NCBI RefSeq assembly: GCF_004153165.1
Contig: NZ_SEMD01000001.1
Coordinates: forward strand, 62,001-126,000
Direction of reading: 5' to 3'
DNA from: Sporolactobacillus sp. THM7-4
GTDB lineage: Bacteria; Bacillota; Bacilli; Bacillales; Sporolactobacillaceae
Length of the DNA: 64,000 bases
Below are positions 18,237 to 26,923 of this stretch, one piece after another (position 1 is the stretch's first letter; each line of letters opens with the position of its first letter). Position numbers and translations under genes: made by a program. The notes beneath the pieces are model-generated. The model searched no databases, was not told the DNA's origin, and worked only from the letters and a program-made list of their open reading frames with translations.

Positions 18237-20123
18237 TTAAGCCTGAAAAGCAGGTTCCTTATCAAAACGAACTGTTTTTTCAATATAGATCTGATGCCAG
18301 AGCATGAACATGAGGATCGTCCAGATCTTACGGCTGTTGTCCCGTTTTCCGCTCCGATGATCTTCAAGCAATTTCAACGTATAGGATTTATTGATATACT
18401 GGTCCGTCTGGCTGTCGTGGATCAGACGGCGGGCCCAATCATACATTTCATCTTTCAGCCAGACGCGGATCGGAACAGGAAAACCCAGTTTCCTGCGGAA
18501 GAGGATCGATTGGGGAACGATATCCCGCATCGCTTCACGAAAGGCGTACTTGGTCGTCCCATCGGCCGTTTTCAGAGAAGCGGGAAGACTTCTTGCAACC
18601 TCAAACACCTCTTTATCAAGAAAAGGGACTCGCAGCTCAAGTGAATGAGCCATCGTCATTCGATCTGCCTTAACCAGAATATCGCCCCTCAGCCAGGTTC
18701 CAATATCGATCAGCTGCATCTGAGCAACTTTATCATAACCGGCGGCATCATTATAAATCGGTCTTGTAATGTCTGTGAAGGGATGATCGTGAGAAAAAGT
18801 CTTCAGAACATATTTCTTTTCAGTTTCGTTAAACATAAAAGCATTGCCTACATACCGTTCAGCCATCGGAGTCGTCCCGCGAAGCAGATAACTCCGTCCT
18901 TTCATCCCGACCGGAAGCCTGGAAGCGATCGTCCTGATCAATCGCTTGCCGGCGTTCGGGACCCCATCGAACCACTTCAGAGCAATGGGTTCCCGGTAAA
19001 TATTATATCCCCCGAACAGTTCGTCCGATCCTTCTCCGGAAAGCACAACTTTAACCTGTTTTCTCGCCTCTTTAGCAACAAAATAAAGTGGTATAGCGGC
19101 AGGATCGGCAACAGGATCGTCCATGTGCCAGACAATACGCGGCAATTCGTTCATAAACATTTCCGCGGTAATTTCAACCGCGTGGTTTTCGACACCGAGC
19201 TTCTCAGCCGAGTCTCTCGCAATGTCGATTTCGTTATACCCTTTACTTCTAAAGCCGACAGTAAACGTCTTTATGTTTTCATTGAAGCGCTTGGCCAGCG
19301 CAACAATACACGTGGAGTCGATTCCGCTGGAAAGAAACGCACCGACAGGAACATCGCTTCTCATGTGCATTTTTACGGAATCAACCAATACATCCTGAAT
19401 TTTTTTCTTTGCTTCGTCAACCGTTTGCCTGGCCGGCGCGAAAGTTGGTTTCCAGTACGCTTTGATCTCGAGCGGCTGCCCATCCTTTTTCAGAAGATAA
19501 TGGCCGGGTTCAAGCCTTTTGATTTCTTCTGAGAGTGTGTAAGGTTCGGGAACGAATTGAAAAGTCATGTAATACTGAAGCGCCTTCTTTGACACAGGAT
19601 GCGGATCTTCCCCGACAAGCAGGCTCTTCTTTTCGGAAGCAAAAAAGATCCCGTCTTCCTTTTCCATATAATAAAAAGGCTTGATGCCAAAGATATCACG
19701 TGCCGCAAATAATGTCTTCTCCTGTTTGTCCCAGATAATAAAGGCAAACATCCCTCTGAAATCCTTCACGCAGTCCTCTCCGCGATCGACGTAAGAAGCA
19801 AGAATCACTTCTGTATCCGAAGTCGTTTTGAACGAGTACCCTTTCTTAATCAATTCATTTCTCAGTTCCACATAGTTATAAACTTCACCATTATAAATAA
19901 TGTAATATCGTTCATTTTCATATGGAAGCGGCTGATGCCCGCCTGAAAGGTCAATGATGCTCAGTCTTCTGAATGCGAGCTGCACCCTGTCATCGGTGTA
20001 ATACCCTGCATCGTCAGGGCCACGGTGGGTAATCATTTCTGCTCGATCAATCATTGCATTCTGTTCGTTCTGTCCCGGATTTAATTCGTTGTTTTTTGCA
20101 ATATAGCCGCAAAATCCGCACAT
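18237..20123 (-). CDS. asnB: Asparagine synthetase, glutamine-hydrolysing
   Basis: This enzyme makes asparagine from aspartate, ATP and glutamine. The 628-residue protein starts MCGFCGY, so the glutaminase nucleophile is Cys2. The glutamine amidotransferase domain covers about 2-200, with THRGPDDAGYY near 34. The synthetase domain follows, with the pyrophosphate loop SSGIDST near 268 and SGEGSDELFGGYN near 357. AAGGAGG precedes the ATG. It is monocistronic. B. subtilis has three paralogues (AsnB, AsnH, AsnO), and I cannot say which is the true counterpart; AsnO works in sporulation. No T-box element was found in the leader. Confidence 0.93.
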   Translation of the reverse strand: MCGFCGYIAKNNELNPGQNEQNAMIDRAEMITHRGPDDAGYYTDDRVQLAFRRLSIIDLSGGHQPLPYENERYYIIYNGEVYNYVELRNELIKKGYSFKTTSDTEVILASYVDRGEDCVKDFRGMFAFIIWDKQEKTLFAARDIFGIKPFYYMEKEDGIFFASEKKSLLVGEDPHPVSKKALQYYMTFQFVPEPYTLSEEIKRLEPGHYLLKKDGQPLEIKAYWKPTFAPARQTVDEAKKKIQDVLVDSVKMHMRSDVPVGAFLSSGIDSTCIVALAKRFNENIKTFTVGFRSKGYNEIDIARDSAEKLGVENHAVEITAEMFMNELPRIVWHMDDPVADPAAIPLYFVAKEARKQVKVVLSGEGSDELFGGYNIYREPIALKWFDGVPNAGKRLIRTIASRLPVGMKGRSYLLRGTTPMAERYVGNAFMFNETEKKYVLKTFSHDHPFTDITRPIYNDAAGYDKVAQMQLIDIGTWLRGDILVKADRMTMAHSLELRVPFLDKEVFEVARSLPASLKTADGTTKYAFREAMRDIVPQSILFRRKLGFPVPIRVWLKDEMYDWARRLIHDSQTDQYINKSYTLKLLEDHRSGKRDNSRKIWTILMFMLWHQIYIEKTVRFDKEPAFQA

Positions 20124-20381
20124 AAAATGTCCTCCTTAAGAAATGACCTTTACAAATTGGGTACCGGACGATCCGTCTTTCCCCCAGCCATACCTTTGAT
20201 ACCGATACTTTAGTTTATCATTCAATCGGACAATTTCATAGCACTGGCAGCGTATTCATGTGATTTATTCTTCCAACTTTTCATAAAGGCTAATTAATGG
20301 ATTATCCTCATGGAACTTGATTAAGATTGGGAAAATGATTAAAGAGCGCTGATTTCGCATCTGATAGCGAAAAAATAAACA
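20124..20381. other. asnB leader and intergenic region
   Basis: The region carries the asnB ribosome site and presumably its promoter, but no -35/-10 pair stands out. A small TTTCGC/GCGAAA hairpin lies at 20353-20372, next to the ndh terminator. Confidence 0.3.
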
Positions 20382-20421
20382 GTAAAAAGGACCCGTAGTC
20401 CACACTTCGGATCCTTTTTAC
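20382..20421 (-). terminator. Terminator of ndh
   Basis: A 14-base stem, GTAAAAAGGACCCG and its near-complement (one mismatch), is followed on the minus strand by TTTTTAC, about 45 bases past the ndh stop. Confidence 0.85.
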
Positions 20422-20466
20422 CTTCTATCCAGTTCCAGCAAATGAGCAAAGAACACCTTGCTCTTA

Positions 20467-21684
20467 TTACAGCAAGTTCAGTTTTCCCTTCTTAAGAAGA
20501 AGCCCTACACCGCCCAGCATCAGCAGATAACGGTCGTCAATGACTTTCTTCATCACTGCCGCAGGCCGACCGGTCAGCTTCTTATCGAAAACTGTACCAA
20601 TTGCATCTTTTTCGCCAAGCGAGGCAACGGTACCCTTCGGTTTGTAGACAAATTTTTCGGTTGGTTCACCTTTAATCAAATGTTTCAGATTTCTGGCAAC
20701 CGTTTCAGCCTGCTGAATAGCGATTTGTGCAGTAGGCGGATACGGACGTTCATTTGGAGCCGGGAACACGACTGCGCAGTCGCCGACAGCAAAGACACTG
20801 TCATCATCAGGTGCACGCATGTCATCCCTGACCGGAATTTTGCCTCGGTTTGTTTCGAACCCTGAATCGGCAGGAATATGATTGGCCTTGACGCCGCCTG
20901 TCCAGACCACTGTACCAGCTTTGATCTCTTCGAGTTCCTCGCTGTCCTTTTTCTGAACTTTTACTCCTTCCGGAGTTGCCTCTTTAATGAACGTAGACAG
21001 TCTGAATTCTACGCCCTTTTCCTCCAGATACTTCTGAGCATGTTCCGCGAGGTCACGTTCGAACGGAGGCAAAACGAGCGGCGTTCCTTCGACATCGATG
21101 ATCTTCACTTTGGATGGATCAATATCATATTCCTTGCACAGCTTTGGAATACGGTCAACCAGCTCGCCAAGGAATTCAATACCAGTCAGCCCGGCGCCTC
21201 CAACCACAATCGTCAGATCGATTTCTTTCGCATCAGGATGATTGTTATAGCTTGCGAACTTATATTCGATATGTTCACGAATCTTCCGTGCCGTGTTGAC
21301 ACTGCGAATGGAGAAAGCGTTCTCCTCAAGTCCCTTAATGCCAAAAGTGTTGGATTCAAAGCCTAATCCGATAACAAGATAGTCATAGCTGAGTTCTCCA
21401 TTTTTCAAAATAACCTTTTTATTTTCTTTATCAATGGACTTAACGGAATCCTGTACAAAATTTACGCGATTGGTATTAATGACATTTTTAATCAACATCC
21501 TCGTCCGATCATGATGAATCGTCCCCGCCGCTGCTTCATGCAGCCAGGTCGTCTGGTAGTGATAGTTATGCTTATTTACAAGCGTAATATCAGCATCATC
21601 AGCACTGATTTCTTTCTCCAGTCGAACCGTTGTCATCATGCCACCATATCCGGCACCAAGAATTAATATCTTTGGCTTTCCCAC
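20467..21684 (-). CDS. ndh: Type II NADH dehydrogenase (NAD(P)/FAD-dependent oxidoreductase)
   Basis: This is a single-subunit, non-proton-pumping NADH:quinone reductase of 405 residues, peripheral on the inner face of the membrane. The first dinucleotide fold, [10 protein letters not shown], is at residues 7-16, and the second, [16 protein letters not shown], near 163. [12 protein letters not shown] near 295 binds FAD, and [12 protein letters not shown] is typical of NDH-2. The C-terminal membrane-binding segment ends with [15 protein letters not shown]. Length and context (next to yutM) match B. subtilis YumB/YutJ. The start is a GTG with GGTGG upstream. A Rex-like operator covers its promoter, suggesting control by the NADH/NAD ratio. 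Confidence 0.92.
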   Translation of the reverse strand: MGKPKILILGAGYGGMMTTVRLEKEISADDADITLVNKHNYHYQTTWLHEAAAGTIHHDRTRMLIKNVINTNRVNFVQDSVKSIDKENKKVILKNGELSYDYLVIGLGFESNTFGIKGLEENAFSIRSVNTARKIREHIEYKFASYNNHPDAKEIDLTIVVGGAGLTGIEFLGELVDRIPKLCKEYDIDPSKVKIIDVEGTPLVLPPFERDLAEHAQKYLEEKGVEFRLSTFIKEATPEGVKVQKKDSEELEEIKAGTVVWTGGVKANHIPADSGFETNRGKIPVRDDMRAPDDDSVFAVGDCAVVFPAPNERPYPPTAQIAIQQAETVARNLKHLIKGEPTEKFVYKPKGTVASLGEKDAIGTVFDKKLTGRPAAVMKKVIDDRYLLMLGGVGLLLKKGKLNLL

Positions 21685-21730
21685 GATTCACAGCCACCCT
21701 CTTTGAAATAGTTTATCGAAAAGTCACTAT

Positions 21731-21748
21731 TTGAGATTTAAATCACAA
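21731..21748 (-). promoter_or_regulatory. Rex-like operator at the ndh promoter
   Basis: Read on the minus strand the site is TTGTGA-TTTAAA-TCTCAA, one base away from the Rex consensus TTGTGA-N6-TCACAA. It abuts a TATAAT -10 box at 21749-21754 and lies about 47 bases before the ndh start. In B. subtilis Rex represses ndh. No rex gene is in the window. Confidence 0.65.
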
Positions 21749-21754
21749 ATTATA

Positions 21755-21997
21755 TACTATGACTCCCTTTTCCCTAATAATAATATGTCTTTTTTGTTAA
21801 CATTTCAAGCTCATGTATACAACGAATAACGAAAGTTTATCTATAGGATGCACATTTGGAGAATTTTTTATTAAAGTAAACGTATGATTCAGGTTATGAT
21901 GATGTTTGCGCTTTCACCGCCATATTCAGCCGAAATTAACTCTTGACAGGCAAATGTTCATCGTAAAAAATTCTTGCCATCCTGGTGGGAGAAGCAA
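21755..21997. other. Intergenic region between ndh and yutM
   Basis: The stretch upstream of the ndh promoter is AT-rich and holds no open frame with a credible ribosome site. I see no repeat or structured element besides the yutM terminator at its right end. Confidence 0.3.
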
Positions 21998-22034
21998 TAA
22001 AAAAAGACACCCCCTTTTTTAATGGAAGATGTCT
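21998..22034 (-). terminator. Terminator of yutM
   Basis: On the minus strand AGACATC pairs with GGTGTCT (one G-U) and is followed by seven T residues, 25 bases past the yutM stop. Confidence 0.8.
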
Positions 22035-22058
22035 CTTTCATGTATCTGATGTTACCAA

Positions 22059-22424
22059 TCAGCAGCCGCAATCCTTAGCCGGTTCGCCTTCGTTGTCTGC
22101 AGTCTTGAAAGAATGTCCACAGCCGCAGGTTGAGATCGCATTCGGATTATCAATCGTAAACCCTCCGCCGGAAAGGTTCTGTTTAAAATCAATCGTTACA
22201 CCGTCAAGAAGCGGGGCACTGTTTTTGTCGACAACCACCTTTAATCCATTATCTTCAAAGGCCAGATCGCCGTCAATCATCTTATCGTCAAAACCCATGC
22301 CATACGAAAGGCCTGAACAGCCTCCGCCGCCCACGCCGACCCGCAGAAACAGATTTTCACCCTCTTCTTCGCTCAGCATTTGTCTGACCCGATGATTAGC
22401 CGCTTCAGTCAACGTTATATTCAT
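22059..22424 (-). CDS. yutM: A-type iron-sulfur carrier protein (HesB/IscA/ErpA family)
   Basis: This is a carrier of 121 residues that receives iron-sulfur clusters from the SUF scaffold and passes them to target enzymes. The three cluster ligands of the family are present: C36 in GGGGCSG, and C100 and C102 in STCGCG. An extra DCGC tail ends the protein. The frame opens at a TTG at 22433, but ATG 22424 with GGAG 9 bases upstream is the clear start. It matches B. subtilis yutM in size and place, near dapF. The SUF operon 10 kb away is its likely source of clusters. Confidence 0.92.
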   Translation of the reverse strand: MNITLTEAANHRVRQMLSEEEGENLFLRVGVGGGGCSGLSYGMGFDDKMIDGDLAFEDNGLKVVVDKNSAPLLDGVTIDFKQNLSGGGFTIDNPNAISTCGCGHSFKTADNEGEPAKDCGC

Positions 22425-22525
22425 ATCAGTCAACTCCTTTATTTAGTGGTCATTTACAATGTAAGTTTATTATATCGTGGAGTGATTATGATCACAATTG
22501 GTAAGGGATCATTTTATACCATTAA

Positions 22526-23395
22526 TTAGTGTGAAAAAACCAAACCTTCACAAATCGTCTCGGCACCCCCGGTCATCAGCACATGGTTTGATGCAGACTG
22601 CCACTCAATGGACAGATCCCCGCCCAGAAGGTGAACAGTAACCGGTGTGTCTTTTTTTATCCTTGATTCCAAAATCGATGCCACGACCGATGCACAGGCG
22701 CCTGTTCCGCAGGCCTGGGTGATTCCCGATCCTCGCTCCCAAACGCGATAGTCAGCTTCATGATCGGAAAGCGGGTGTACAAAACCGACATTCACCCCAC
22801 CTGGAAAAAGTGGATAGCTATCGGCGAGGAGTGACCCCAGTTTGTGAATCGGTGCCTTGTCTACGTCATCGACAAAAAAGAGGGCATGAGGATTTCCCAT
22901 CGACACGGCTGTAAACGGGTAGGTCATTCCGTCAACGTCCAGTGGTTCACGAATGACCGGTGCCGCCCCGTCGCCTCCCGCGACTGGGATAAGGCCGCGT
23001 TGAAGCACCGGTTCGCCCATGTCGATCGTAACAGAATCGACCCGGTTATCCCGTAGATGAACCTCTGCATGTTTATTTCCGGACAATGTCTCAATCGTAA
23101 ATTGTCTTGCATGGACCAAATGATGCTCATAAACATATTTGGCGACACACCTGAGACCGTTTCCGCAATTTTTTGCTTCCGAACCGTCTTTATTAAAAAT
23201 TCTCATTCTGACATTGGCCTCATCAGAAGGCAGAATAAGAATCAATCCATCGGAACCGATACCCTTGAATGGATCAGAGACTTGTATGGATAGTTCGGAA
23301 TAAGACGGGATGTCAAGCTGATGCGTTATTCCATCCAGATAAATGTAACTGTTTCCCAGTCCATGCATTTTTGTAAAAGGGTATGTTTTTTTCAC
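22526..23395 (-). CDS. dapF: Diaminopimelate epimerase
   Basis: This enzyme converts LL- to meso-diaminopimelate for peptidoglycan and lysine synthesis. The 289-residue protein carries both catalytic cysteines: one in the NCGNGLRC segment near residue 77 and the other in ACGTGAC near 225. The N-terminal FTKMHGLGNSY is the family signature. A GTG at 23395 is used as start, with GGAG 9 bases upstream; another GTG two codons earlier is too close to that site. It sits between two iron-sulfur or thiol-rich proteins, the same local order as in B. subtilis. Confidence 0.95.
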   Translation of the reverse strand: MKKTYPFTKMHGLGNSYIYLDGITHQLDIPSYSELSIQVSDPFKGIGSDGLILILPSDEANVRMRIFNKDGSEAKNCGNGLRCVAKYVYEHHLVHARQFTIETLSGNKHAEVHLRDNRVDSVTIDMGEPVLQRGLIPVAGGDGAAPVIREPLDVDGMTYPFTAVSMGNPHALFFVDDVDKAPIHKLGSLLADSYPLFPGGVNVGFVHPLSDHEADYRVWERGSGITQACGTGACASVVASILESRIKKDTPVTVHLLGGDLSIEWQSASNHVLMTGGAETICEGLVFSH

Positions 23396-23450
23396 CGTCA
23401 CTCACTCCAGTTCCGTATTCCTTTAAATTGTTTTCCCGTTCTGACCGGGA

Positions 23451-23690
23451 TTATCTGAGCTTCCGGTCTGCCCAGATATAATCACGATCCATGCTTTCAA
23501 TCACAATTCTTTCGTGGCAGCATGGCATAACAACGGGAGCCTTAATGCCTTCAAACGCTCCCTGCACCGCTTCTTTCTTAATCGGAATCAATACGGGCGA
23601 GGTGTGGCAGAAAGGGCATTCTTCAAAATAGAGATCATTCTTAACACGCTCGTAAGGCCAGGTGTGGTGAAAATCAAGCATGGATTTCAC
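23451..23690 (-). CDS. Uncharacterised small protein with zinc-ribbon-like cysteines
   Basis: This 79-residue protein was not recognised. It contains CPFC at residues 25-28 and a CC pair at 57-58, a spacing that could bind zinc or a redox metal. There is no membrane helix or signal peptide. The middle segment VLIPIKKEAVQGAFEGIKAPVVMPCC suggests a small beta-rich domain. It lies 55 bases upstream of dapF on the same strand. In B. subtilis this slot holds a nucleoside transporter (nupN/yutK), so the gene order differs here. Start is a GTG or an ATG three codons later; neither has a strong ribosome site. Confidence 0.7.
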   Translation of the reverse strand: MKSMLDFHHTWPYERVKNDLYFEECPFCHTSPVLIPIKKEAVQGAFEGIKAPVVMPCCHERIVIESMDRDYIWADRKLR

Positions 23691-23812
23691 TTCTTTCGGA
23701 AAAAATTTAACTTTTGATTTCCTATTTTAACACGCATCGGACGATCCGTCATGATTTTTTTTACGAAGAAAAGGCACCGAAGCCTGAGTTTCGGACGCCG
23801 ATGCTTTCTTTA

Positions 23813-24061
23813 TTAAAACATTGGATTTTCCTCCAGATATTTATAAACATTCTTCACAAGATCGTCCGCAGTATCACCGGTGACGAATTCACCGTTAACA
23901 AGTGCGAACAGATGCTCCGAGCATGGCCCGCAGTAACTCAGGCATGGATAATCAATCACATCAAGATTCGGATCTTTTTCAAGAATCTCAAAAGCCTCCT
24001 GCGAGCCGCTCGCCAGATTGCTCATGCAGAATTCTATTATCGGATTCAATTTCTGGCTCAC
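23813..24061 (-). CDS. yuzB: YuzB family protein (UPF0349), thioredoxin-like cysteine protein
   Basis: This 82-residue soluble protein matches the UPF0349 family. C12 in [12 protein letters not shown] and C40, C44 and C47 in CLSYCGPC give four cysteines, spaced like a thioredoxin-fold [2Fe-2S] ferredoxin. The function has not been established. It starts at a GTG with AGGA about 10 bases upstream. The order dapF-yuzB-yuzD-yutI is close to that of B. subtilis. Because it lies between an A-type carrier and a NifU-type protein, a role in iron-sulfur metabolism is a reasonable inference, not shown. Confidence 0.88.
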   Translation of the reverse strand: MSQKLNPIIEFCMSNLASGSQEAFEILEKDPNLDVIDYPCLSYCGPCSEHLFALVNGEFVTGDTADDLVKNVYKYLEENPMF

Positions 24062-24109
24062 CTCATCGCTATCCTACCCTTGACGGACAGGCCTGGTCAA
24101 CCGGCTTGC

Positions 24110-24421
24110 TCATGAGCGAACGTCAATGAACCCTGCCTGTTCCAAAAAGTGGAAAATTGGCTTAAGAGTAATGAATCCCTCTCCCAATATATGGCCTTCT
24201 GCTACAACCAGCGGATAATAAACCTCATCGGCAGCAATTTTGCTGCAATATATATGATCATCCGCAGTCACCGGTTGATCAACATCCACATAGCGAACCG
24301 TTACTCCATTGCCATATTTCCGCTGAATCGCGGCATGCAGCCATTCGGCCGTGGCACGTGAAGGCGGAGCCTGGACACAGCTCGCGCAGACGGCCTCCGC
24401 TCCGTAAACGGTCATCTCCAT
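24110..24421 (-). CDS. yuzD: YuzD family protein (DUF1462)
   Basis: This is a 103-residue protein of the DUF1462 family with a thioredoxin-like fold. A C-A-S-C motif at residues 12-15 follows the first strand TVYGAEAV, the position of the redox motif in thioredoxins. Further on are a cysteine in HIYCSKI and the segment YYPLVVAEGHILGEG, where the tyrosine-proline pair resembles the cis-proline loop. GGGGGA lies 7 bases before the ATG at 24421; the longer frame from 24436 lacks a site. It is divergent from yutI. Function unknown; thiol or cluster chemistry is likely from the motif. Confidence 0.87.
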   Translation of the reverse strand: MEMTVYGAEAVCASCVQAPPSRATAEWLHAAIQRKYGNGVTVRYVDVDQPVTADDHIYCSKIAADEVYYPLVVAEGHILGEGFITLKPIFHFLEQAGFIDVRS

Positions 24422-24608
24422 TATGAATCCCCCCACGGAATTTCTGTACTTATCGTATCATATCAACTGAATAACGTCACCGTCTATATATCCTGCATCT
24501 GATTAACGGCGATCATCCGCATACGTTGTCCTGACAGGTTCAAAATAGATTTTTTCAGCTAAAACAGATATAATAAACGCAGATGGCAACAGGAAAGGAG
24601 TGTTTATT

Positions 24609-24830
24609 GTGTACGAACAAGTCGAAGAAGTGCTTGAAAAGCTTCGTCCTTTTTTGCTGCGAGACGGCGGGGATGTTGAACTGCTCGATGTGGAAGACGG
24701 CATTGTCCGTGTGCGTTTGATGGGCGCCTGTGGCAATTGTCCGAGTTCGACCATTACACTGAAAGCAGGCATTGAGCGCGCGTTGGTCGAAAACGTGCCA
24801 GGTGTCAGAGAACTTGAACAGGTTTTTTAA
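24609..24830 (+). CDS. yutI: NifU C-terminal domain protein (YutI, Nfu-type)
   Basis: This is a 73-residue Nfu-type protein that binds or transfers iron-sulfur clusters. The family core [13 protein letters not shown] is followed by GACGNCPSS, with C41 and C44 as cluster ligands. The frame opens at GTG 24600, but AAAGGAG sits directly there and is correctly placed for the GTG at 24609. A TATAAT box lies at 24569-24574. A strong terminator follows. It is the only plus-strand gene in this block and diverges from yuzD, as in B. subtilis. Confidence 0.93.
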   Translation: MYEQVEEVLEKLRPFLLRDGGDVELLDVEDGIVRVRLMGACGNCPSSTITLKAGIERALVENVPGVRELEQVF

Positions 24831-24859
24831 TGAATAACCCATGAATAAAAGAACAGGTC

Positions 24860-24887
24860 CGCTTGCCCTCCGGCAAGCGTTTTTTTA
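24860..24887 (+). terminator. Terminator of yutI
   Basis: CGCTTGCC and its complement enclose a four-base loop and are followed by seven T residues. Confidence 0.92.
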
Positions 24888-24922
24888 TACATAAGAATGA
24901 ATAAAAGAACGACGAATTTTTC

Positions 24923-25894
24923 TTATTTTACTATCTTATCTGTAAGCCACTCTGGTTCTTGAATGCGGCCAGTATATCTTTTGAGCAGGAATGCCAGCAT
25001 CGCTTCGTTATCTTCTGATTTTTCCGCATTAAGTTTAAGCGTCTCCTCAAGCAATCGTGATCCGTCTTCGATTCCACCACCTGAAAAATAACGAACGCAG
25101 CATTCCGCAAAAGAAAGCGGAAAAAGCAGTCTGGCAAACATCCGGGCAATCAAGCTGTCGGTCAGCGGAAATTCTTTCTCATAGTCATCGAGAAACTGTT
25201 CCGCCGCACTTCGCCCCTCTTCACTCCCTTCCGTCCAGGCGAGAACACGCAGCCATTCTGCTAAATCACGTGAGCGGTCATCGACAACCCAGAGTGCCGG
25301 GTTTTCAGGAAAAAGAGACTCCCCTGAAAAGCGATAATGATTAAAGACCGCCATTTCGCGGTCGGAATAATCAATGGACAGATCAACTAAATACTGAATG
25401 GCGTTCTCAGCACACCCGGAAAAATAAGGAAAGTTTTCAATGAATAGTTGTTCAAAACGGGACCGACTTTTTTTCTCAAGGATCGACTGATAATGTGTAT
25501 CCAGGTCATCCATACTTGAAATCCATTCGGACGCCCGCTGGTCCATGGGAGACTCCTCGAAAAAACGGACATCCAGTCCCTCTGTTTCCCGATGGAAGCG
25601 AGAAAGAATCGTTCCGATCGACGCTCGTTCTGTTTTCTGCTCAAGAGGGACTGCCATCAGAACGGACATCGTTCCATTCACATTCGTCGTATAGGTTCCT
25701 TCGCGATTTCTAACCATCCGGCAAACCGGAATTTCCCCCTGCAAGCTGAGATCATCCGAAAATCTGGCTAACGCCTCTAAATTGGAATGAAAAAAATGAG
25801 CGGCCGGTTGAAAAAATAATCGGACATGCCCGAGTTGCTGCGTCTTCAACTGATATTCTCTATTGATAATCGCCTTTAAGTCCTTCAGTTCCAC
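24923..25894 (-). CDS. yutH: Spore coat-associated protein YutH
   Basis: This is a 323-residue protein similar in size and position to B. subtilis YutH, a coat-associated member of the CotS/aminoglycoside-kinase-like fold. The C-terminal half contains NHYRF, then WVVDDRSRDLAEWLR near 205, a relic of the kinase metal-binding loop, while clear ATP-site motifs are absent. Catalysis is therefore doubtful. GAGGAG lies 9 bases before the GTG start. It is a single gene between yutI and yutF. Expression in the mother cell is expected from the family; I saw no promoter to prove it. Confidence 0.78.
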   Translation of the reverse strand: MELKDLKAIINREYQLKTQQLGHVRLFFQPAAHFFHSNLEALARFSDDLSLQGEIPVCRMVRNREGTYTTNVNGTMSVLMAVPLEQKTERASIGTILSRFHRETEGLDVRFFEESPMDQRASEWISSMDDLDTHYQSILEKKSRSRFEQLFIENFPYFSGCAENAIQYLVDLSIDYSDREMAVFNHYRFSGESLFPENPALWVVDDRSRDLAEWLRVLAWTEGSEEGRSAAEQFLDDYEKEFPLTDSLIARMFARLLFPLSFAECCVRYFSGGGIEDGSRLLEETLKLNAEKSEDNEAMLAFLLKRYTGRIQEPEWLTDKIVK

Positions 25895-26077
25895 TTCTGG
25901 AGGCTCCTCTCACAATTGCCTTAAAGTCCGCTCTAAAAATAGGTTCAGACTCGATTTCATCTTCTTTTTTAAATTTATGCAGCAAAAATGAAGAGGATGC
26001 GCTTGAATACGGGAACAAACCAGTCAGGCGTTATGAAACGCCTTCCATCATGACTTTCCAATTTGTTTTTTGTCGTG

Positions 26078-26115
26078 AAAAAAACCGGCAACGGGGGAGT
26101 GTTTTCCCGTGCCGG
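26078..26115 (-). terminator. Terminator of yutF
   Basis: CCGGCAACGGG pairs with CCCGTGCCGG (one bulged A), and the minus strand continues with seven T residues. It lies 16 bases after the yutF stop. Confidence 0.88.
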
Positions 26116-26130
26116 CCACTTTTTTACGTT

Positions 26131-26898
26131 TTAGAAAACCCATTCGCTAAGCGAATGAAGAACATAAGTCGGCTGGATTTCTTTAGTCTTAAGTGCCTGT
26201 TCCGAAGTGACACCGGTCAGAACATTCAGTGTATCCAGTCCTGTGCGGATACCCGCCTGTATATCCGTATCATAGTTGTCGCCAATCATTAATGTCCGTT
26301 CCTTTGTTGTCCCTAACTTTTCCAGGGCCTGTTCGACAATAATCGGCTCAGGCTTGCCAATAAATACGGGTCTTACACCTGTTGAGACACTGATAACAGA
26401 CGTCAGCGATCCGTTTCCGGGAAGCAGACCGCGTTCAGTCGGGAGTGCAACATCCGGATTTGTCGATACAAATATCGATCCTCCGCGGACAGCAAGGCAC
26501 GCCCTTGCATACTTTTCATAGGTAATCCTGCGGTCCATTCCGAAAGCCACAAAATCAGGATTATTTTCCTCATAATGAAGATCTGCGGCTTCCATCGCCT
26601 GAACCAGGCCTTCTTCTCCAATATAGTAAACAGATGCATCTGTTTTCTTTGACTTTATGTAGCGCGCCGTTGCCATGCTCGTTGTCAGCACATCATCCGG
26701 TGTACATGGAATCCCGAAACCGCTCAGCTGATCAGATACTGCTTCTTTGGTCCGCGTCGAATTATTCGTCACAAACAGATAACGCAGTCCCCGACTTTTC
26801 AATTCTTTAACAAATTCAACCGCCTCGGGAATTTCTTCCTTGCCGCGATAAACGGTGCCGTCTAAATCAAGTAAAAAACCGTCATAATCCTTCTCCAT
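26131..26898 (-). CDS. yutF: HAD superfamily phosphatase, NagD/YutF type
   Basis: This is a HAD-IIA subfamily hydrolase of 255 residues. The nucleophile motif is DLDGTVYRG at residues 10-18. The second motif is FVTNNSTR near 43, and the acidic motif IGDNYDTDIQAG lies near 204. The large C2-type cap sits between. These enzymes dephosphorylate small metabolites such as sugar or nucleoside monophosphates; the substrate here is unknown. GGAGG lies 7 bases before ATG 26898, while the frame is open to 26994. It follows yutE by 25 bases and likely shares its transcript. Confidence 0.92.
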   Translation of the reverse strand: MEKDYDGFLLDLDGTVYRGKEEIPEAVEFVKELKSRGLRYLFVTNNSTRTKEAVSDQLSGFGIPCTPDDVLTTSMATARYIKSKKTDASVYYIGEEGLVQAMEAADLHYEENNPDFVAFGMDRRITYEKYARACLAVRGGSIFVSTNPDVALPTERGLLPGNGSLTSVISVSTGVRPVFIGKPEPIIVEQALEKLGTTKERTLMIGDNYDTDIQAGIRTGLDTLNVLTGVTSEQALKTKEIQPTYVLHSLSEWVF

Positions 26899-26923
26899 TA
26901 ACAAACCTCCATAATCAACCGCA

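Noticed and set aside
20124-20381. Possible T-box leader of asnB
   Set aside because: The conserved T-box sequence and an antiterminator pair are absent.
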